Assembly (NCBI GenBank): GCA_030348875.1
Contig: JAUCEP010000002.1
Span: 4,134,501-4,198,500, forward strand
Reading direction: 5' to 3'
DNA from: Ureibacillus composti
Lineage (GTDB): Bacteria > Bacillota > Bacilli > Bacillales_A > Planococcaceae
Length of the DNA: 64,000 bases
The position numbers and the translations under genes were made by a program. Positions within the stretch are counted from its first letter, which is position 1; every line of letters begins with the position of its first letter. The notes below the pieces were generated by a model. That model had not been told where the DNA came from and did not search any database. It was given only the letters and a program-made list of their open reading frames with translations. Below are positions 17,700 through 26,522 of this stretch, one piece after another.

Positions 17700-18605
17700 T
17701 TATTCAATTCCTTTTGTCCATTCAGCTACTTTCTCCGCATTATCTTCTACCCATTTTTCAGCAGCATCTTCTGGATCTGTACCTTGATTGATTTCAAGCA
17801 TAATAGCCTCTAAGTCTTCTGAAGTCCAATTAAATGCATCAATTACTTTATAAGCTTCTGGCATATCTTCCTTTAGGCCTTGTCGAACAAATGTATTAAT
17901 TGTCTCTTCCCCACCATAAACACCTTTTGGATCCTCTAAATATTTCAAATCATAAGAAGCAAATTTCCAGTGAGGAGACCAGCCAGTTACAATAATTTCT
18001 TCCTCATTTTGAATGGCCTGACCTAATGCTGTTGTCATGGCACCTGAAGAAGATGATAGTAATTTATAATCAGCTAAGTTTTCATATTCTGTTAAAGCCT
18101 TTTCTGTTGCGGCCATAATACCTGCTCCCGGTTCAATACCTGTAATCTCCATATCTGCTTGATCTTTTAAATCTTCGATTGAATTAACATCTTTCATATA
18201 TGAAGGTACAACTAAACCGATTTTTGCTCCACTCAAGTTTTCACCTAAATGAACTAACTTATCTTTATATTTCTCATATTGAGATGCATGTGTGTGAGGT
18301 AGCCAACCTGCAACCATTGCATCGGCTTCGCCTGTTGAAACTGCTTCCCACATAATTGCATTATCTAATGGTGTTAACGTTACATCATATCCTAAATCTT
18401 CTAACACTTTTCCTACCACATGTGTAGACGCTATTTCTGTATCCCATTCTACATAAGCTAAGTTAATTTCTTTTGTTTCCTCTGTTTTCCCTGAGCCATT
18501 TGCCGTATCTGAAGAATTACTACCTTCTTCAGCCGATCCGCAAGCTGCTAGCATTGCGCCCATACCAAGGGCAAGGCCTAACATTTTAAACCTTTTGAAA
18601 TTCAT
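17700..18605 (-). CDS. Glycine-betaine-binding lipoprotein, circularly permuted OpuAC paralogue
   Basis: Extracellular lipoprotein of 301 residues (signal GLALGMGAMLAACGS, lipobox Cys near 22) of the OpuAC substrate-binding family. Two half-domains occur in the order B-A: block B (NLAYVEWDTEIASTHVVGKV ... VNSIEDLK) comes first and block A (ITGIEPGAGIMAATEKALTEY ... EWTKGIE) second. The neighbouring gene has the order A-B, which is the order of B. subtilis OpuAC. Both blocks keep the Trp-rich TGWSPHW and WLPHTH segments that form the aromatic cage for quaternary amines. The start at 18605 has GGGAGG upstream. Last gene of the opuA operon. Confidence 0.88.
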   Translation of the reverse strand: MNFKRFKMLGLALGMGAMLAACGSAEEGSNSSDTANGSGKTEETKEINLAYVEWDTEIASTHVVGKVLEDLGYDVTLTPLDNAIMWEAVSTGEADAMVAGWLPHTHASQYEKYKDKLVHLGENLSGAKIGLVVPSYMKDVNSIEDLKDQADMEITGIEPGAGIMAATEKALTEYENLADYKLLSSSSGAMTTALGQAIQNEEEIIVTGWSPHWKFASYDLKYLEDPKGVYGGEETINTFVRQGLKEDMPEAYKVIDAFNWTSEDLEAIMLEINQGTDPEDAAEKWVEDNAEKVAEWTKGIE

Positions 18606-18666
18606 AAATATTCCTCCCATTTATACGTTTTCTCATTCTTCATAACGACCTACATATTTTAAATCA

Positions 18667-19575
18667 TTATTTTTTTGGCATTAAATCTTCAATTGAGTCA
18701 ATGTCCATATAGGCAGGCACAACAAATCCGTTTTGCGTACCTTTTAAGTTCTCACCTAAATCAACGATCTCTTCCTTGTATTTTTCATAAAAGGAACCGT
18801 GAGTTGTAGGTAACCATGGGGCAACAGTTGCATCTCCTTCACCAGTAGCGATTGCTTGGAACATAATCGCTGGATCAACAGGTGTCAAGGTTACTTTGTA
18901 TCCTTGTTCTTCTAATACAACTTTCACTACATTAGCAGAAGCACGTTCTGAATCCCAAGGAGTGGTAACTAACTCAATTTCCTCTCCATTTACTTTCTCT
19001 ATCCCCTGTGTCCATTCATTAACTCGTTCCGCATTCTGTTCTACCCATTTTTCTGCCGCTTCCTCAAAAGACACTTCTTGTGCATCATACATCACAGCTT
19101 CCATATCTTTTGGCTCCCAATAAAAGCGATCAAGAATTTTAAATGCACTAGGCATATCTTCTTCCAGACCTTTTCTTACTAGTGTTTGAATATTTTCTTG
19201 TCCTCCTAATGTACCTTTCGGATCCTCAAGGTACTTTAAGTCATATGCAGAGAACATCCAGTGCGGTGTCCAACCGGTGACAATAATTGGTTCTTCGTTC
19301 TTTATAGCTCCATCTAAAGCTCCTAACATACCTGCTGTCGAGCTCTCTAGAAGTTCCCAACCATCTAAGTTTTCATATTCTTCTAGAGTATTTTTAGATA
19401 GTCCAGTTAGTCCTGCTCCTGGCTCAATACCTGTAATCGTATAATCTAACGCTTCACCTAAACTATTCTCACTAGTTTCGCTTGTATCTTTCCCCTCATT
19501 TTCGTTTCCACATCCAGCAATAAGGAAAGAAAAAGATAAGCCTAATGCGATACCAGTTAACTTTAATCTACTCAT
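18667..19575 (-). CDS. opuAC: Glycine-betaine-binding lipoprotein OpuAC (canonical order)
   Basis: Lipoprotein of 302 residues (signal SFSFLIAGCGN, lipid-modified Cys near 22) that delivers betaine or related compatible solutes to OpuAA-OpuAB. Block A (YTITGIEPGAGLTGLSKNTL ... EWTQGIE) precedes block B (ELVTTPWDSERASANVVKVV ... DIDSIEDLM), matching B. subtilis OpuAC. Cage residues are visible in TGWTPHWMF and APWLPTTHGSF. It ends abruptly at the point where block A would begin in its permuted neighbour. It is 62 bp downstream of opuAB, with AAAGGGGATG before the ATG. Confidence 0.92.
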   Translation of the reverse strand: MSRLKLTGIALGLSFSFLIAGCGNENEGKDTSETSENSLGEALDYTITGIEPGAGLTGLSKNTLEEYENLDGWELLESSTAGMLGALDGAIKNEEPIIVTGWTPHWMFSAYDLKYLEDPKGTLGGQENIQTLVRKGLEEDMPSAFKILDRFYWEPKDMEAVMYDAQEVSFEEAAEKWVEQNAERVNEWTQGIEKVNGEEIELVTTPWDSERASANVVKVVLEEQGYKVTLTPVDPAIMFQAIATGEGDATVAPWLPTTHGSFYEKYKEEIVDLGENLKGTQNGFVVPAYMDIDSIEDLMPKK

Positions 19576-19637
19576 TTTTGCATCCCCTTTGAAAAGATTA
19601 GTATTTTAAAACAATAGAAAAACATGTTACGAAGTGA

Positions 19638-20486
19638 TCATTTCTTTTTATTTAAACTTTGTGTTAAGCGGTCAATGATAATAGCAAAGATTACTAGACT
19701 TAAGCCAGCAACAAATCCATTACCTACTTGAGCACGCTGTAAAGCAGATAAAACTTCTCTTCCTAACCCTGGTGCTCCAATCATAGAAGCAATAACAACC
19801 ATTGATAATGATAAAAGTACAGTTTGGTTAATACCTGCCATAATGGTTGATTTCGCAAGCGGCAGCTCTACTTTATATAGCTTTTGCCATCCTGTACTAC
19901 CGTAAGAATCAGAAGCTTCTACCAATTCTTTTGGCACTTGTCGAATTCCTAAATTAGTAAAACGTACGGTTGGAGGCAATGCGAAGATTACCGATGCAAA
20001 CACTCCAGGTACTACCCCAATTCCGAAAAATGCAACAGCTGGAATTAAATAAACAAATCCAGGCATCGTTTGCATAAAGTCTAATATAGGCTTAATAATA
20101 CCTTCTGCCCATTTACTTTTAGACATGAATATTCCAACTGGAACACCTATTATAATGGCAATAATACTTGCAAAAATTACAAGTGTTATAGTGTTCATTA
20201 GCTCTTCCCATAATCCTTGGTTATAAATAAATAACAAACCAACAACAGAAAAGATGGCTAAACCAAATTTTTTTCTTGTCGCTAAAAAGGAAATTAAGGC
20301 AACGATAAGAATGAATAGAATCGGGGGAATCATGACTAATAAATCTGTAATTCCATCCATTGCAGATTGACCACCTGTTTGGACGAAATCAAACAATGAG
20401 GAGAGATTACTTGTTAACCAATCCATGATCTTTTCGACTGAATCGGAGACTGGTATGCTTGGGATTTGGTCTAAGAAATTACTCAT
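19638..20486 (-). CDS. opuAB: OpuAB betaine ABC transporter permease
   Basis: Integral membrane subunit of 282 residues with a cytoplasmic or amphipathic N-terminus ([20 protein letters not shown]) and about seven hydrophobic segments. The EAA loop, [34 protein letters not shown], couples to the ATPase. Length equals that of B. subtilis OpuAB. The start at 20486 has GGGAGGTGAAGG upstream and overlaps the opuAA stop codon by 8 bp, so translation is coupled. Confidence 0.95.
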   Translation of the reverse strand: MSNFLDQIPSIPVSDSVEKIMDWLTSNLSSLFDFVQTGGQSAMDGITDLLVMIPPILFILIVALISFLATRKKFGLAIFSVVGLLFIYNQGLWEELMNTITLVIFASIIAIIIGVPVGIFMSKSKWAEGIIKPILDFMQTMPGFVYLIPAVAFFGIGVVPGVFASVIFALPPTVRFTNLGIRQVPKELVEASDSYGSTGWQKLYKVELPLAKSTIMAGINQTVLLSLSMVVIASMIGAPGLGREVLSALQRAQVGNGFVAGLSLVIFAIIIDRLTQSLNKKK

Positions 20487-21678
20487 TTCCTTCACCTCCC
20501 TCAGAACTTGTAGCAAGAGATTCGATTACAACGCCTCGAATTAAAACGCCCTCTAATCGATTACCTTTTACTACTGCAATCGGTGTTGGTGAATCAGAAA
20601 TGGTGCCTAATACATCTTGAATTAATGTATCCGAGGAAACAGTAGGCATATCTGTTTTAAGGAATCCGAGGACAGATTTTTCTCCTCTTTTTGAGGCTTC
20701 TAATGCATCATTTGCTGTAATGTATCCTTTAAATTCTCTCTTCTTATCTACAGCTAACAAAACACTTACTTCTTCTTCTCTCATTCGTTGAAGGGCCACT
20801 TTAGGTCCATCAAGTTCTACGTTTACAGAGATTGGTCGAATCATAGCCTTCTCTACCGTTATCACCTTCGAGCGATCCACATCTTCTGTAAAACTTCTTA
20901 CGTATTCATTTGCAGGGTTCGTTAAAATATCTTCTCCTGTTCCAACTTGAATAATCTTACCATCTTTCATAATGGCAATACGGTCCCCTATTCGAAGTGC
21001 TTCATTTAAATCATGTGTAATAAAAATAATTGTCTTTTTCACCTTTTGTTGTAAATCCAGTAATTCATCTTGCATATCTTTACGAATTAGCGGATCGAGC
21101 GCAGAAAAAGCTTCATCCATTAATAAAATATCAGGGTCGTTAGCAAGGGCACGAGCAAGACCAACTCGTTGTTGCATACCACCTGAAAGCTGGCTTGGGT
21201 ATTGATCTTTGTATGGTAATAATCCAGCGTTCTCTAAAGCCTTTTCTGCTTTCAATCGTCTTTCTTCTTTAGAAATGCCGCGCACTTCTAATCCATATTC
21301 GGTATTTGCAAGTATTGTCCGATGAGGGAATAACCCGAAGTTTTGGAATACCATACTCATTTTTTCTCGTCGGATTTTCCTTAGTTCGTTTTTGTTCATG
21401 TCCGATAAATTTTCACCATCTATATAGATGCCCCCACTTGTTGGTTCAATTAGGTGATTTAATAGTCGGATCAGTGTAGATTTCCCACTTCCTGAAAGTC
21501 CCATAATGACAAAAATCTCACCTTCATTAACAGTGAAGCTTGCATCATAAACCCCAATCGTTGCACCAGTTTGTTTTAAGATTTCAGTTTTACTCTTTTT
21601 CTGTTCAACTAGTTTTAGAGCACTACCAATATGTTTACCGAATATTTTCGTTACATGGTCTACTTTTAACTTCGTCAT
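20479..21678 (-). CDS. opuAA: OpuAA betaine ABC transporter ATPase with tandem CBS domains
   Basis: 399-residue ATPase. Walker [10 protein letters not shown] is near residue 60, the signature [15 protein letters not shown] near 165 and Walker [15 protein letters not shown] near 185. The family-specific N-terminus ([30 protein letters not shown]) matches OpuAA/ProV. Residues about 275-390 are two CBS motifs, which in OpuA relatives sense ionic strength and can bind c-di-AMP. First gene of opuAA-opuAB-opuAC-opuAC2. Preceded by AAAGGAGAATG and a promoter carrying a long dyad. Confidence 0.96.
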   Translation of the reverse strand: MTKLKVDHVTKIFGKHIGSALKLVEQKKSKTEILKQTGATIGVYDASFTVNEGEIFVIMGLSGSGKSTLIRLLNHLIEPTSGGIYIDGENLSDMNKNELRKIRREKMSMVFQNFGLFPHRTILANTEYGLEVRGISKEERRLKAEKALENAGLLPYKDQYPSQLSGGMQQRVGLARALANDPDILLMDEAFSALDPLIRKDMQDELLDLQQKVKKTIIFITHDLNEALRIGDRIAIMKDGKIIQVGTGEDILTNPANEYVRSFTEDVDRSKVITVEKAMIRPISVNVELDGPKVALQRMREEEVSVLLAVDKKREFKGYITANDALEASKRGEKSVLGFLKTDMPTVSSDTLIQDVLGTISDSPTPIAVVKGNRLEGVLIRGVVIESLATSSEGGEGNE

Positions 21679-21714
21679 AACATTCTCCTTTCTAACTTTA
21701 GCCTTACTCTAGCA

Positions 21715-21757
21715 AAGTAACAACTCAATGTTAACAAAGAGTTGTTACTTGTGTCAA
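21715..21757 (-). promoter_or_regulatory. opuA promoter overlapped by a 36-bp palindromic operator
   Basis: On the minus strand TTGACA (21752-21757) is followed, 18 bp on, by TAACAT (21728-21733). Overlying both is the dyad AAGTAACAACTC-N2-TGTTAACA-N2-GAGTTGTTACTT at 21715-21750, whose only unmatched pairs are the two N2 pairs; its centre, GTTAAC, lies exactly on the symmetry axis. A repressor bound here would block polymerase. The adjacent BusR-like gene is the obvious candidate (inference). Confidence 0.7.
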
Positions 21758-21792
21758 ATTACCATTCTTTCAAACTATTTATTATTTACAAT

Positions 21793-21840
21793 AAAAAAAG
21801 GCCTACAGACACTGATATAATAGTGTCTTATAGACCTTTT
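21793..21840 (-). terminator. Intrinsic terminator of the busR-like gene
   Basis: AGACACT/AGTGTCT core, extended by the AGGCCTAC and TATAGACCT flanks, with an A-run giving a long U-tract on the minus strand. It overlaps the stop codon of the regulator and isolates it from opuA. Confidence 0.85.
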
Positions 21841-22471
21841 AATCTGGGTATAAAAATTTTTGAACTCGCTCTATACACTCATCGTTTCCAATAAAGTAAA
21901 TAATGTCCATATATTGTAATGTTGCATATGGACCAGGAGATAGAATCAATTCTTCTCCTCTTCTAATTCCTACAACCGTTCCCATTGTATTTTGCCAGAA
22001 GTTAATTGTTCCGATGTTCTGCGAAATGTAAGGGCAGTTTTCTAAAATTTCAATTTGAAATGGTACAAAAGGATTTACAGATCTAAATCTTTCAGTACGG
22101 CTAACTAGGCGATCGGTAACCTCTTGTAAGACCTCTAATTCCTCTCGTTGTCTTTTAATACTTTCAAGCATCTCAAGCTGCACTTGATGAATCGACTGTA
22201 CCTCTAAAAATTGATGAACAAACTGTGCTGCTTTTTCATAAGACTTAATCATTACACCGCTACCTTTTGTAGCCTCCACTATTTCTAAGTCCTGTAACAC
22301 CGCAATGGCCCTTCTTGCCGTTTCCGCTGAGACACCATATTGACTAGCTAAGGATGAGCGGGCATAAATTCTTTCCCCCACTAAATATTTCTTTTCTACA
22401 ATTTTGGATGCTAAATCGGCTGCAATCTTTTGATATTTTGGTTGCTTTACTTGAAGCTTTTTATTTTCCAT
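21839..22471 (-). CDS. busR: BusR-like GntR-RCK_C regulator (probable c-di-AMP-responsive repressor of opuA)
   Basis: 210 residues. Residues 1-75 are a GntR-type winged helix (KYQKIAADLASKIVEKKYLVGERIY; YGVSAETARRAIAVLQDLEIV). Residues 80-125 form a coiled coil (IHQVQLEMLESIKRQREELEVLQEVTD). Residues 125-210 are an RCK_C/TrkA-C domain (MGTVVGIRRGEELILSPGP; LQYMDIIYFIGND). This is the architecture of BusR, the c-di-AMP-activated repressor of the betaine transporter in lactococci and streptococci. Position directly upstream of opuA, on the same strand, supports the same job here. Start ATG 22471 has AAAGGTATG upstream. Confidence 0.85.
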   Translation of the reverse strand: MENKKLQVKQPKYQKIAADLASKIVEKKYLVGERIYARSSLASQYGVSAETARRAIAVLQDLEIVEATKGSGVMIKSYEKAAQFVHQFLEVQSIHQVQLEMLESIKRQREELEVLQEVTDRLVSRTERFRSVNPFVPFQIEILENCPYISQNIGTINFWQNTMGTVVGIRRGEELILSPGPYATLQYMDIIYFIGNDECIERVQKFLYPD

Positions 22472-22638
22472 TCTTGCACATACCTTTCAAACATAATGAA
22501 TCCTATCTCCTATGCATGCATGAATAATATTATACATTTTACACTAATGATGCCATAGATTTCACAGAATCGGGTCCATAATAATTCATTTATTATTTAT
22601 TAATATTATAAAAGTTAGTTTATTTGGATTTATACCTG

Positions 22639-22669
22639 TTGACATTGACGTTACGTCATCCTTTAAGAT
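22639..22669 (+). promoter_or_regulatory. MerR-type promoter with 19-bp spacer and dyad
   Basis: TTGACA (22639-22644) and TAAGAT (22664-22669) are separated by 19 bp, the over-long spacing characteristic of promoters remodelled by MerR-family activators. The spacer contains TGACG-TTA-CGTCA (22646-22658). The MerR-type gene begins 23 bp downstream, which indicates autoregulation. Confidence 0.7.
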
Positions 22670-22691
22670 GTGGTTATCAGGAGGGATACTT

Positions 22692-23453
22692 GTGGAGTAC
22701 ACGATAAGTAAATTAGCAAAACTTGCGAATGTTAGTGCACGAACATTACGTTATTATGATGAAATTAACTTACTAAAGCCTGCAAGAATTAATAGTTCTG
22801 GTTACCGGATATACGGCCAAAAAGAAGTGGACCGATTACAACAAATACTCTTTTTCCGAGAAATAGATGTCGACTTAGAAACAATTACTAGCATTATGAA
22901 TGATCCAAATTTTGACCATACACAAGCCTTGCAGCATCATTACGACGAGCTTATACGTAAACGATCCCACCTTGACCAATTAATTGAGACAGTTGAAAAA
23001 ACAATTGCTCATCAAAAAGGGGAAATTACTATGAACGATCAAGAAAAATTCAGAGCCTTTAAAGATAAATTAATTTCAGATAATGAGGATAAGTACGGAG
23101 AAGAAATCCGAGAAAAATACGGAGATAAAGTTGTAGAAGAATCCAATGCTAAATTCCGTGGAATGTCAAAAGAAACTTATGAAGCAATGGAGAAGCTTGG
23201 CCAAGAAATTCTTGAGCTACTTCCAAGAGCATTTGAAACAGGAGATCCCGCTTCACCATTAGCACAAGAACTTGCCGCCAAACATAAACAATGGCTTACA
23301 TTTACTTGGCCTTCCTATTCAAAAGAGGCTCATGCTGGTCTTGCAGAAATGTATGTGGCTGATGAACGATTTAAAGGATACTACGATAATAAAATTGAAG
23401 GTGGCACTGAATTTCTACGAGATGCAATTTTAATCTTTTTAAAAGAAAACTAA
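22692..23453 (+). CDS. mta: MerR family drug-responsive activator, Mta/TipA-like
   Basis: 253 residues. The N-terminal MerR winged helix (YTISKLAKLANVSARTLRYYDEINLLKP; SGYRIYGQKEVDRLQQILFF) is followed by a dimer helix and a TipAS domain (KYGDKVVEESNAKFRGMSKETYEAMEKLG; YVADERFKGYYDNKIEGGTEFLRDAI). B. subtilis Mta activates multidrug efflux genes, and TipA binds thiopeptides. Start is GTG 22692, 7 nt after AGGAGGG; the in-frame ATG at 22668 overlaps the promoter -10 box and is rejected. No efflux gene is immediately adjacent. Confidence 0.88.
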   Translation: MEYTISKLAKLANVSARTLRYYDEINLLKPARINSSGYRIYGQKEVDRLQQILFFREIDVDLETITSIMNDPNFDHTQALQHHYDELIRKRSHLDQLIETVEKTIAHQKGEITMNDQEKFRAFKDKLISDNEDKYGEEIREKYGDKVVEESNAKFRGMSKETYEAMEKLGQEILELLPRAFETGDPASPLAQELAAKHKQWLTFTWPSYSKEAHAGLAEMYVADERFKGYYDNKIEGGTEFLRDAILIFLKEN

Positions 23454-23474
23454 ATATCCTAATCAGAAAAAGTG

Positions 23475-23506
23475 GTTCGACTCGAGAGTTTGAGTCGAAC
23501 TTTTTT
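23475..23506 (+). terminator. Intrinsic terminator of the Mta-like gene
   Basis: Perfect 9-bp stem GTTCGACTC/GAGTCGAAC with an 8-nt loop, followed by TTTTTT. Confidence 0.9.
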
Positions 23507-23723
23507 ATGTACCGCAAGTAACAATCACGGACAACCCATTCTAATAAGCGAATGTTTTTTTATAAAATTGGAAAAGATAAGGAATAATATAATGGAAATT
23601 TGCCTAAGATGGTGTTTGAATTGTAATTTTGTCCCCTTCATCTAATTAATATTAAAAGGTATCTACCAAATTTTTATTTGATAAATGATTTTATGCAACC
23701 CATAAAGGAGAATCATTTCAATT

Positions 23724-24398
23724 ATGCAAAAAAATGAAAGTAAACTGAAAAAAATTGAATATGAATACGACAGTCAGGAATACATAATTTTAAATAAGTG
23801 TCCTCATTGTAACTTAGATATCTATCCAGCTGTTGATAAGGTTGAGCCATTGGAAAATAAAAATTTCAAAATCAAAGTTCTTTCTTTAACCTGTCCATCA
23901 TGTAAAAAAGACTATTTTATTTTTAATGATTTTAAAGAGGATATACCTTATCAGGAAAAGTATCTTTTTACAATACCTAAATATGGATTTACGGAGAATT
24001 TGCTTGTAAGAAACACAACCAAAAAGTTTCAAAATCTATATACTCAATCGGTTAATTCAGAACTATTGGGGTATAACGATATTGCATTTTTTGGATATAT
24101 TAAATCTCTTGAAATTTTAGTAAAAGATATTGCCATTCTTGAACATCCTAGAGCGGAAGATGATATTCTTTTCAGTAATTTAATTGTATGCCTAGAACAT
24201 TTTCATTCAACGAATATGCACCTATTCTCAAAGAAATTACTAGAGGTTTTAAAAAATGACTATTTACACTATCAAAAATCTGCCGAATTCTATTCATATA
24301 TTTCGCTCGTGAAAGATTGCATTGATTACTTCCTTCTTTACATGGAGTTACTACTAAAGACATTTTCTTTAAATGATAAACGCAGACAAGACGCGTAA
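23724..24398 (+). CDS. Zinc-ribbon protein resembling DUF4145
   Basis: 224 residues. An N-terminal zinc ribbon (CPHCNLD near residue 31 and CPSCKKD near residue 70) precedes a helical domain with YTQSVNSELLGYNDIAFFGYIKSLEILVKD. That segment fits the DUF4145 pattern, in which a glycine-rich helix and a LEFLIKDY-like helix recur. DUF4145 domains occur alone and in defence-associated nucleases, but no partner gene is visible here. AAGGAG lies about 15 nt before the ATG. Base composition is more AT-rich than the neighbours, compatible with later acquisition. Function unknown. Confidence 0.55.
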   Translation: MQKNESKLKKIEYEYDSQEYIILNKCPHCNLDIYPAVDKVEPLENKNFKIKVLSLTCPSCKKDYFIFNDFKEDIPYQEKYLFTIPKYGFTENLLVRNTTKKFQNLYTQSVNSELLGYNDIAFFGYIKSLEILVKDIAILEHPRAEDDILFSNLIVCLEHFHSTNMHLFSKKLLEVLKNDYLHYQKSAEFYSYISLVKDCIDYFLLYMELLLKTFSLNDKRRQDA

Positions 24399-24643
24399 AA
24401 TAAATAAACCTTTTAATTATGGTCCCTATATACAAGAGGATTCGCAAATTTTTAGCGGTTAACTTAAACCAATTTAACCTTAAAAATAATGTGAATTCTC
24501 TTTTATAAATTTCTTCAAAATCCTTTGTTAAACCCATCGTACAAATAACTCACTTCCCCTCAACCCACCAACAGTTTTACAAATACATCTTTGCATATTA
24601 AATAGACAAGTAGCAAAAACTAATCTCAAAAAGGAGATTTAAC

Positions 24644-25726
24644 ATGCCTAAAATTGCTTCAATTAGTACATATCAACCACCCTATACATTGCAACAAACT
24701 ACTGTAGAGCAATTTACAAAAGAACTATTTAATGAGAACATCCCTAACCTCGATCGATTATTAAAGGTATTTGAAAACGGAGAAATTGAAACACGGGCCT
24801 TTTGCGTTCCTCTTGAATGGCATCAGGCCGAACGTTCATTTGAAGATAGAAATAATCTATATATTGAATTAGCCGTAGATTATAGTGTTGAAGTGATTAA
24901 AGCATGTCTACAAAACAGGAAATTCTTAGAAACTCCTATCTCAACTGAAGAAATTGATGCAATTATTTTTGTAAGCAGCACTGGAATGTCAACCCCAAGT
25001 ATTGATGCACGTGTTATGAATCGTCTACCGTTTTCAGACCGATTAAAACGCATTCCATTATGGGGACTAGGTTGCGCTGGTGGTGTATCGGGTATAAGTC
25101 GAGCATTTGATTATTGCCTATCACATCCAACCGAAAAAGTACTGGTTGTATGCTTGGAGCTATGCAGCCTTACTTTCCAACCAAACGATTACAGCAAAAG
25201 CAATCTTGTAGGAACCTCGCTTTTTGCAGATGGCGTTGCATGTGTATTAGTTTGCGGAGATCGTGTAGAAATCAATAATAAGAAGACAGTACCTTATATA
25301 ATTAATACAGCTTCAAAATGGATGCCAAACTCTGAAGATGTAATGGGCTGGGACATTAAAAACGATGGTCTTCATGTCATTTTCGCTCGAAGTATTCCTT
25401 CAATTATTTCTTCTTGGCTTGGCCCCTTTATTTACGAATTTTTAAATGAACAAAACCTTACGAAAGAACAACTAACAAATTTTATTGCCCACCCAGGCGG
25501 CAAAAAAGTATTGCAGGCTTATGAGGAAGCTCTACAAATGTCAGAAGATCAAACAGCTATTTCTCGAGATATATTAAGAAAACACGGGAATATGTCTTCC
25601 CCTACTGTCTTATATGTTCTTGAACAATTTATGTTAAAAGAGAATGCCTCCGATGATTTTGGACTATTAATAGCACTAGGTCCTGGTTTCAGTGGAGAAG
25701 CAGCATTAGTTCAATGGAGGGATTAG
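24644..25726 (+). CDS. bpsA: Type III polyketide synthase BpsA
   Basis: 360-residue homodimeric chalcone-synthase-fold enzyme that condenses acyl-CoA and malonyl-CoA into alkylpyrones. The catalytic triad is visible: Cys in GLGCAGGVSG near residue 147, His in IAHPGGKKVL near residue 285 and Asn in KHGNMSSPTVL near residue 319. Length fits B. subtilis BcsA/BpsA. AAAGGAGAT precedes the ATG. It forms an operon with the methyltransferase that starts one base after its stop codon. Confidence 0.95.
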   Translation: MPKIASISTYQPPYTLQQTTVEQFTKELFNENIPNLDRLLKVFENGEIETRAFCVPLEWHQAERSFEDRNNLYIELAVDYSVEVIKACLQNRKFLETPISTEEIDAIIFVSSTGMSTPSIDARVMNRLPFSDRLKRIPLWGLGCAGGVSGISRAFDYCLSHPTEKVLVVCLELCSLTFQPNDYSKSNLVGTSLFADGVACVLVCGDRVEINNKKTVPYIINTASKWMPNSEDVMGWDIKNDGLHVIFARSIPSIISSWLGPFIYEFLNEQNLTKEQLTNFIAHPGGKKVLQAYEEALQMSEDQTAISRDILRKHGNMSSPTVLYVLEQFMLKENASDDFGLLIALGPGFSGEAALVQWRD

Positions 25727-25727
25727 T

Positions 25728-26270
25728 TTGGTTTTTTTCATGATTGTTTCGTTTGTAATCGCTCAAAGATTAATCGAGGTAAGCGTAGCAAAGCGCAATG
25801 AAAAAAGAATGTTGCGTAAAGGAGCTTATGAAGTTGGGGCTTCTCATTACCCTGTTATGATTTTACTTCATGTAAGTTTTTTCATTAGCTTAATTGTGGA
25901 AGTATTGCTTGTCGACCGTCCATTATCACCTATTTTTCTTCTATTATTTATTATCTTTATATGTACCCAAGCATTACGCATATGGTGTTTATCTACTTTA
26001 GGAGAATATTGGAATACAAAAATCATCATTTTACCAGGTGCCAATGTTGTAAAAAAAGGACCGTATAAGTATATTAGACATCCAAACTATCTTGTCGTTT
26101 GTATTGAAATCCTCCTTTTACCAACAATGTTCCAGGCCTATTTTACAGCCATCATGTTTACACTTTTAAACTTCATCATGCTTTCCGTTAGGATTCCATT
26201 GGAAGAGAAAGCATTAATGGAAGCCACAAATTACACATCAGAGTTTAAGAAAAAAATAACGGCAAATTAA
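25728..26270 (+). CDS. bpsB: Isoprenylcysteine carboxyl methyltransferase-like alkylpyrone methyltransferase (YpbQ/BpsB)
   Basis: Integral membrane methyltransferase of 180 residues with about five hydrophobic segments. The ICMT-family SAM-binding block is VKKGPYKYIRHPNYLVVCIEI near residue 110, followed by the closing PLEEKALMEA. In B. subtilis the counterpart methylates the alkylpyrones made by BpsA. Translation starts at TTG 25728, 8 nt after GGAGG, one base beyond the bpsA stop codon. The track-style first Met is therefore encoded by TTG. Confidence 0.9.
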   Translation: MVFFMIVSFVIAQRLIEVSVAKRNEKRMLRKGAYEVGASHYPVMILLHVSFFISLIVEVLLVDRPLSPIFLLLFIIFICTQALRIWCLSTLGEYWNTKIIILPGANVVKKGPYKYIRHPNYLVVCIEILLLPTMFQAYFTAIMFTLLNFIMLSVRIPLEEKALMEATNYTSEFKKKITAN

Positions 26271-26429
26271 ATTTACGAAAAAATAATAAATTATACACAC
26301 GGAATATTCCGTCTATATCAATAAAGTAATATAATATGACATTTTTTCATTAGAAATTACTAACAATAAATCGTATAATTCAATATGATGGTACACAAAG
26401 TTAATAAATCCTTAACAATTACAAAAAGG

Positions 26430-26482
26430 CACAGTAGCTATTATTACAGAGAGAGCTGTGCTAATAGTTATTGTGGTTTTTT
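26430..26482 (+). terminator. Terminator or attenuator hairpin between bpsB and yjlC
   Basis: CACAGTAGCTATTA pairs with TAATAGTTATTGTG (14 bp, two G-U pairs). The loop holds a small ACAG/CTGT hairpin and TTTTTT follows. It is 160 bp past bpsB and 225 bp before yjlC, so it may end bps transcription or act in a yjlC leader. Confidence 0.6.
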
Positions 26483-26504
26483 AAACAATATTGTAATGTC
26501 ATGA

Positions 26505-26522
26505 ACTTTTGTGAACAAAAGT
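26505..26522 (+). promoter_or_regulatory. 18-bp palindrome upstream of yjlC-ndh
   Basis: Perfect dyad ACTTTTGT-GA-ACAAAAGT. It contains one TTGTGAA half-site of the Rex consensus but not the second half. B. subtilis yjlC-ndh is Rex-controlled, so a redox operator is plausible but unproven. Confidence 0.4.

Noticed and set aside
23724-24537. Possible defence island around the DUF4145-like gene
   Set aside because: Only one gene of the kind; no nuclease, methylase, toxin-antitoxin pair or integrase nearby.
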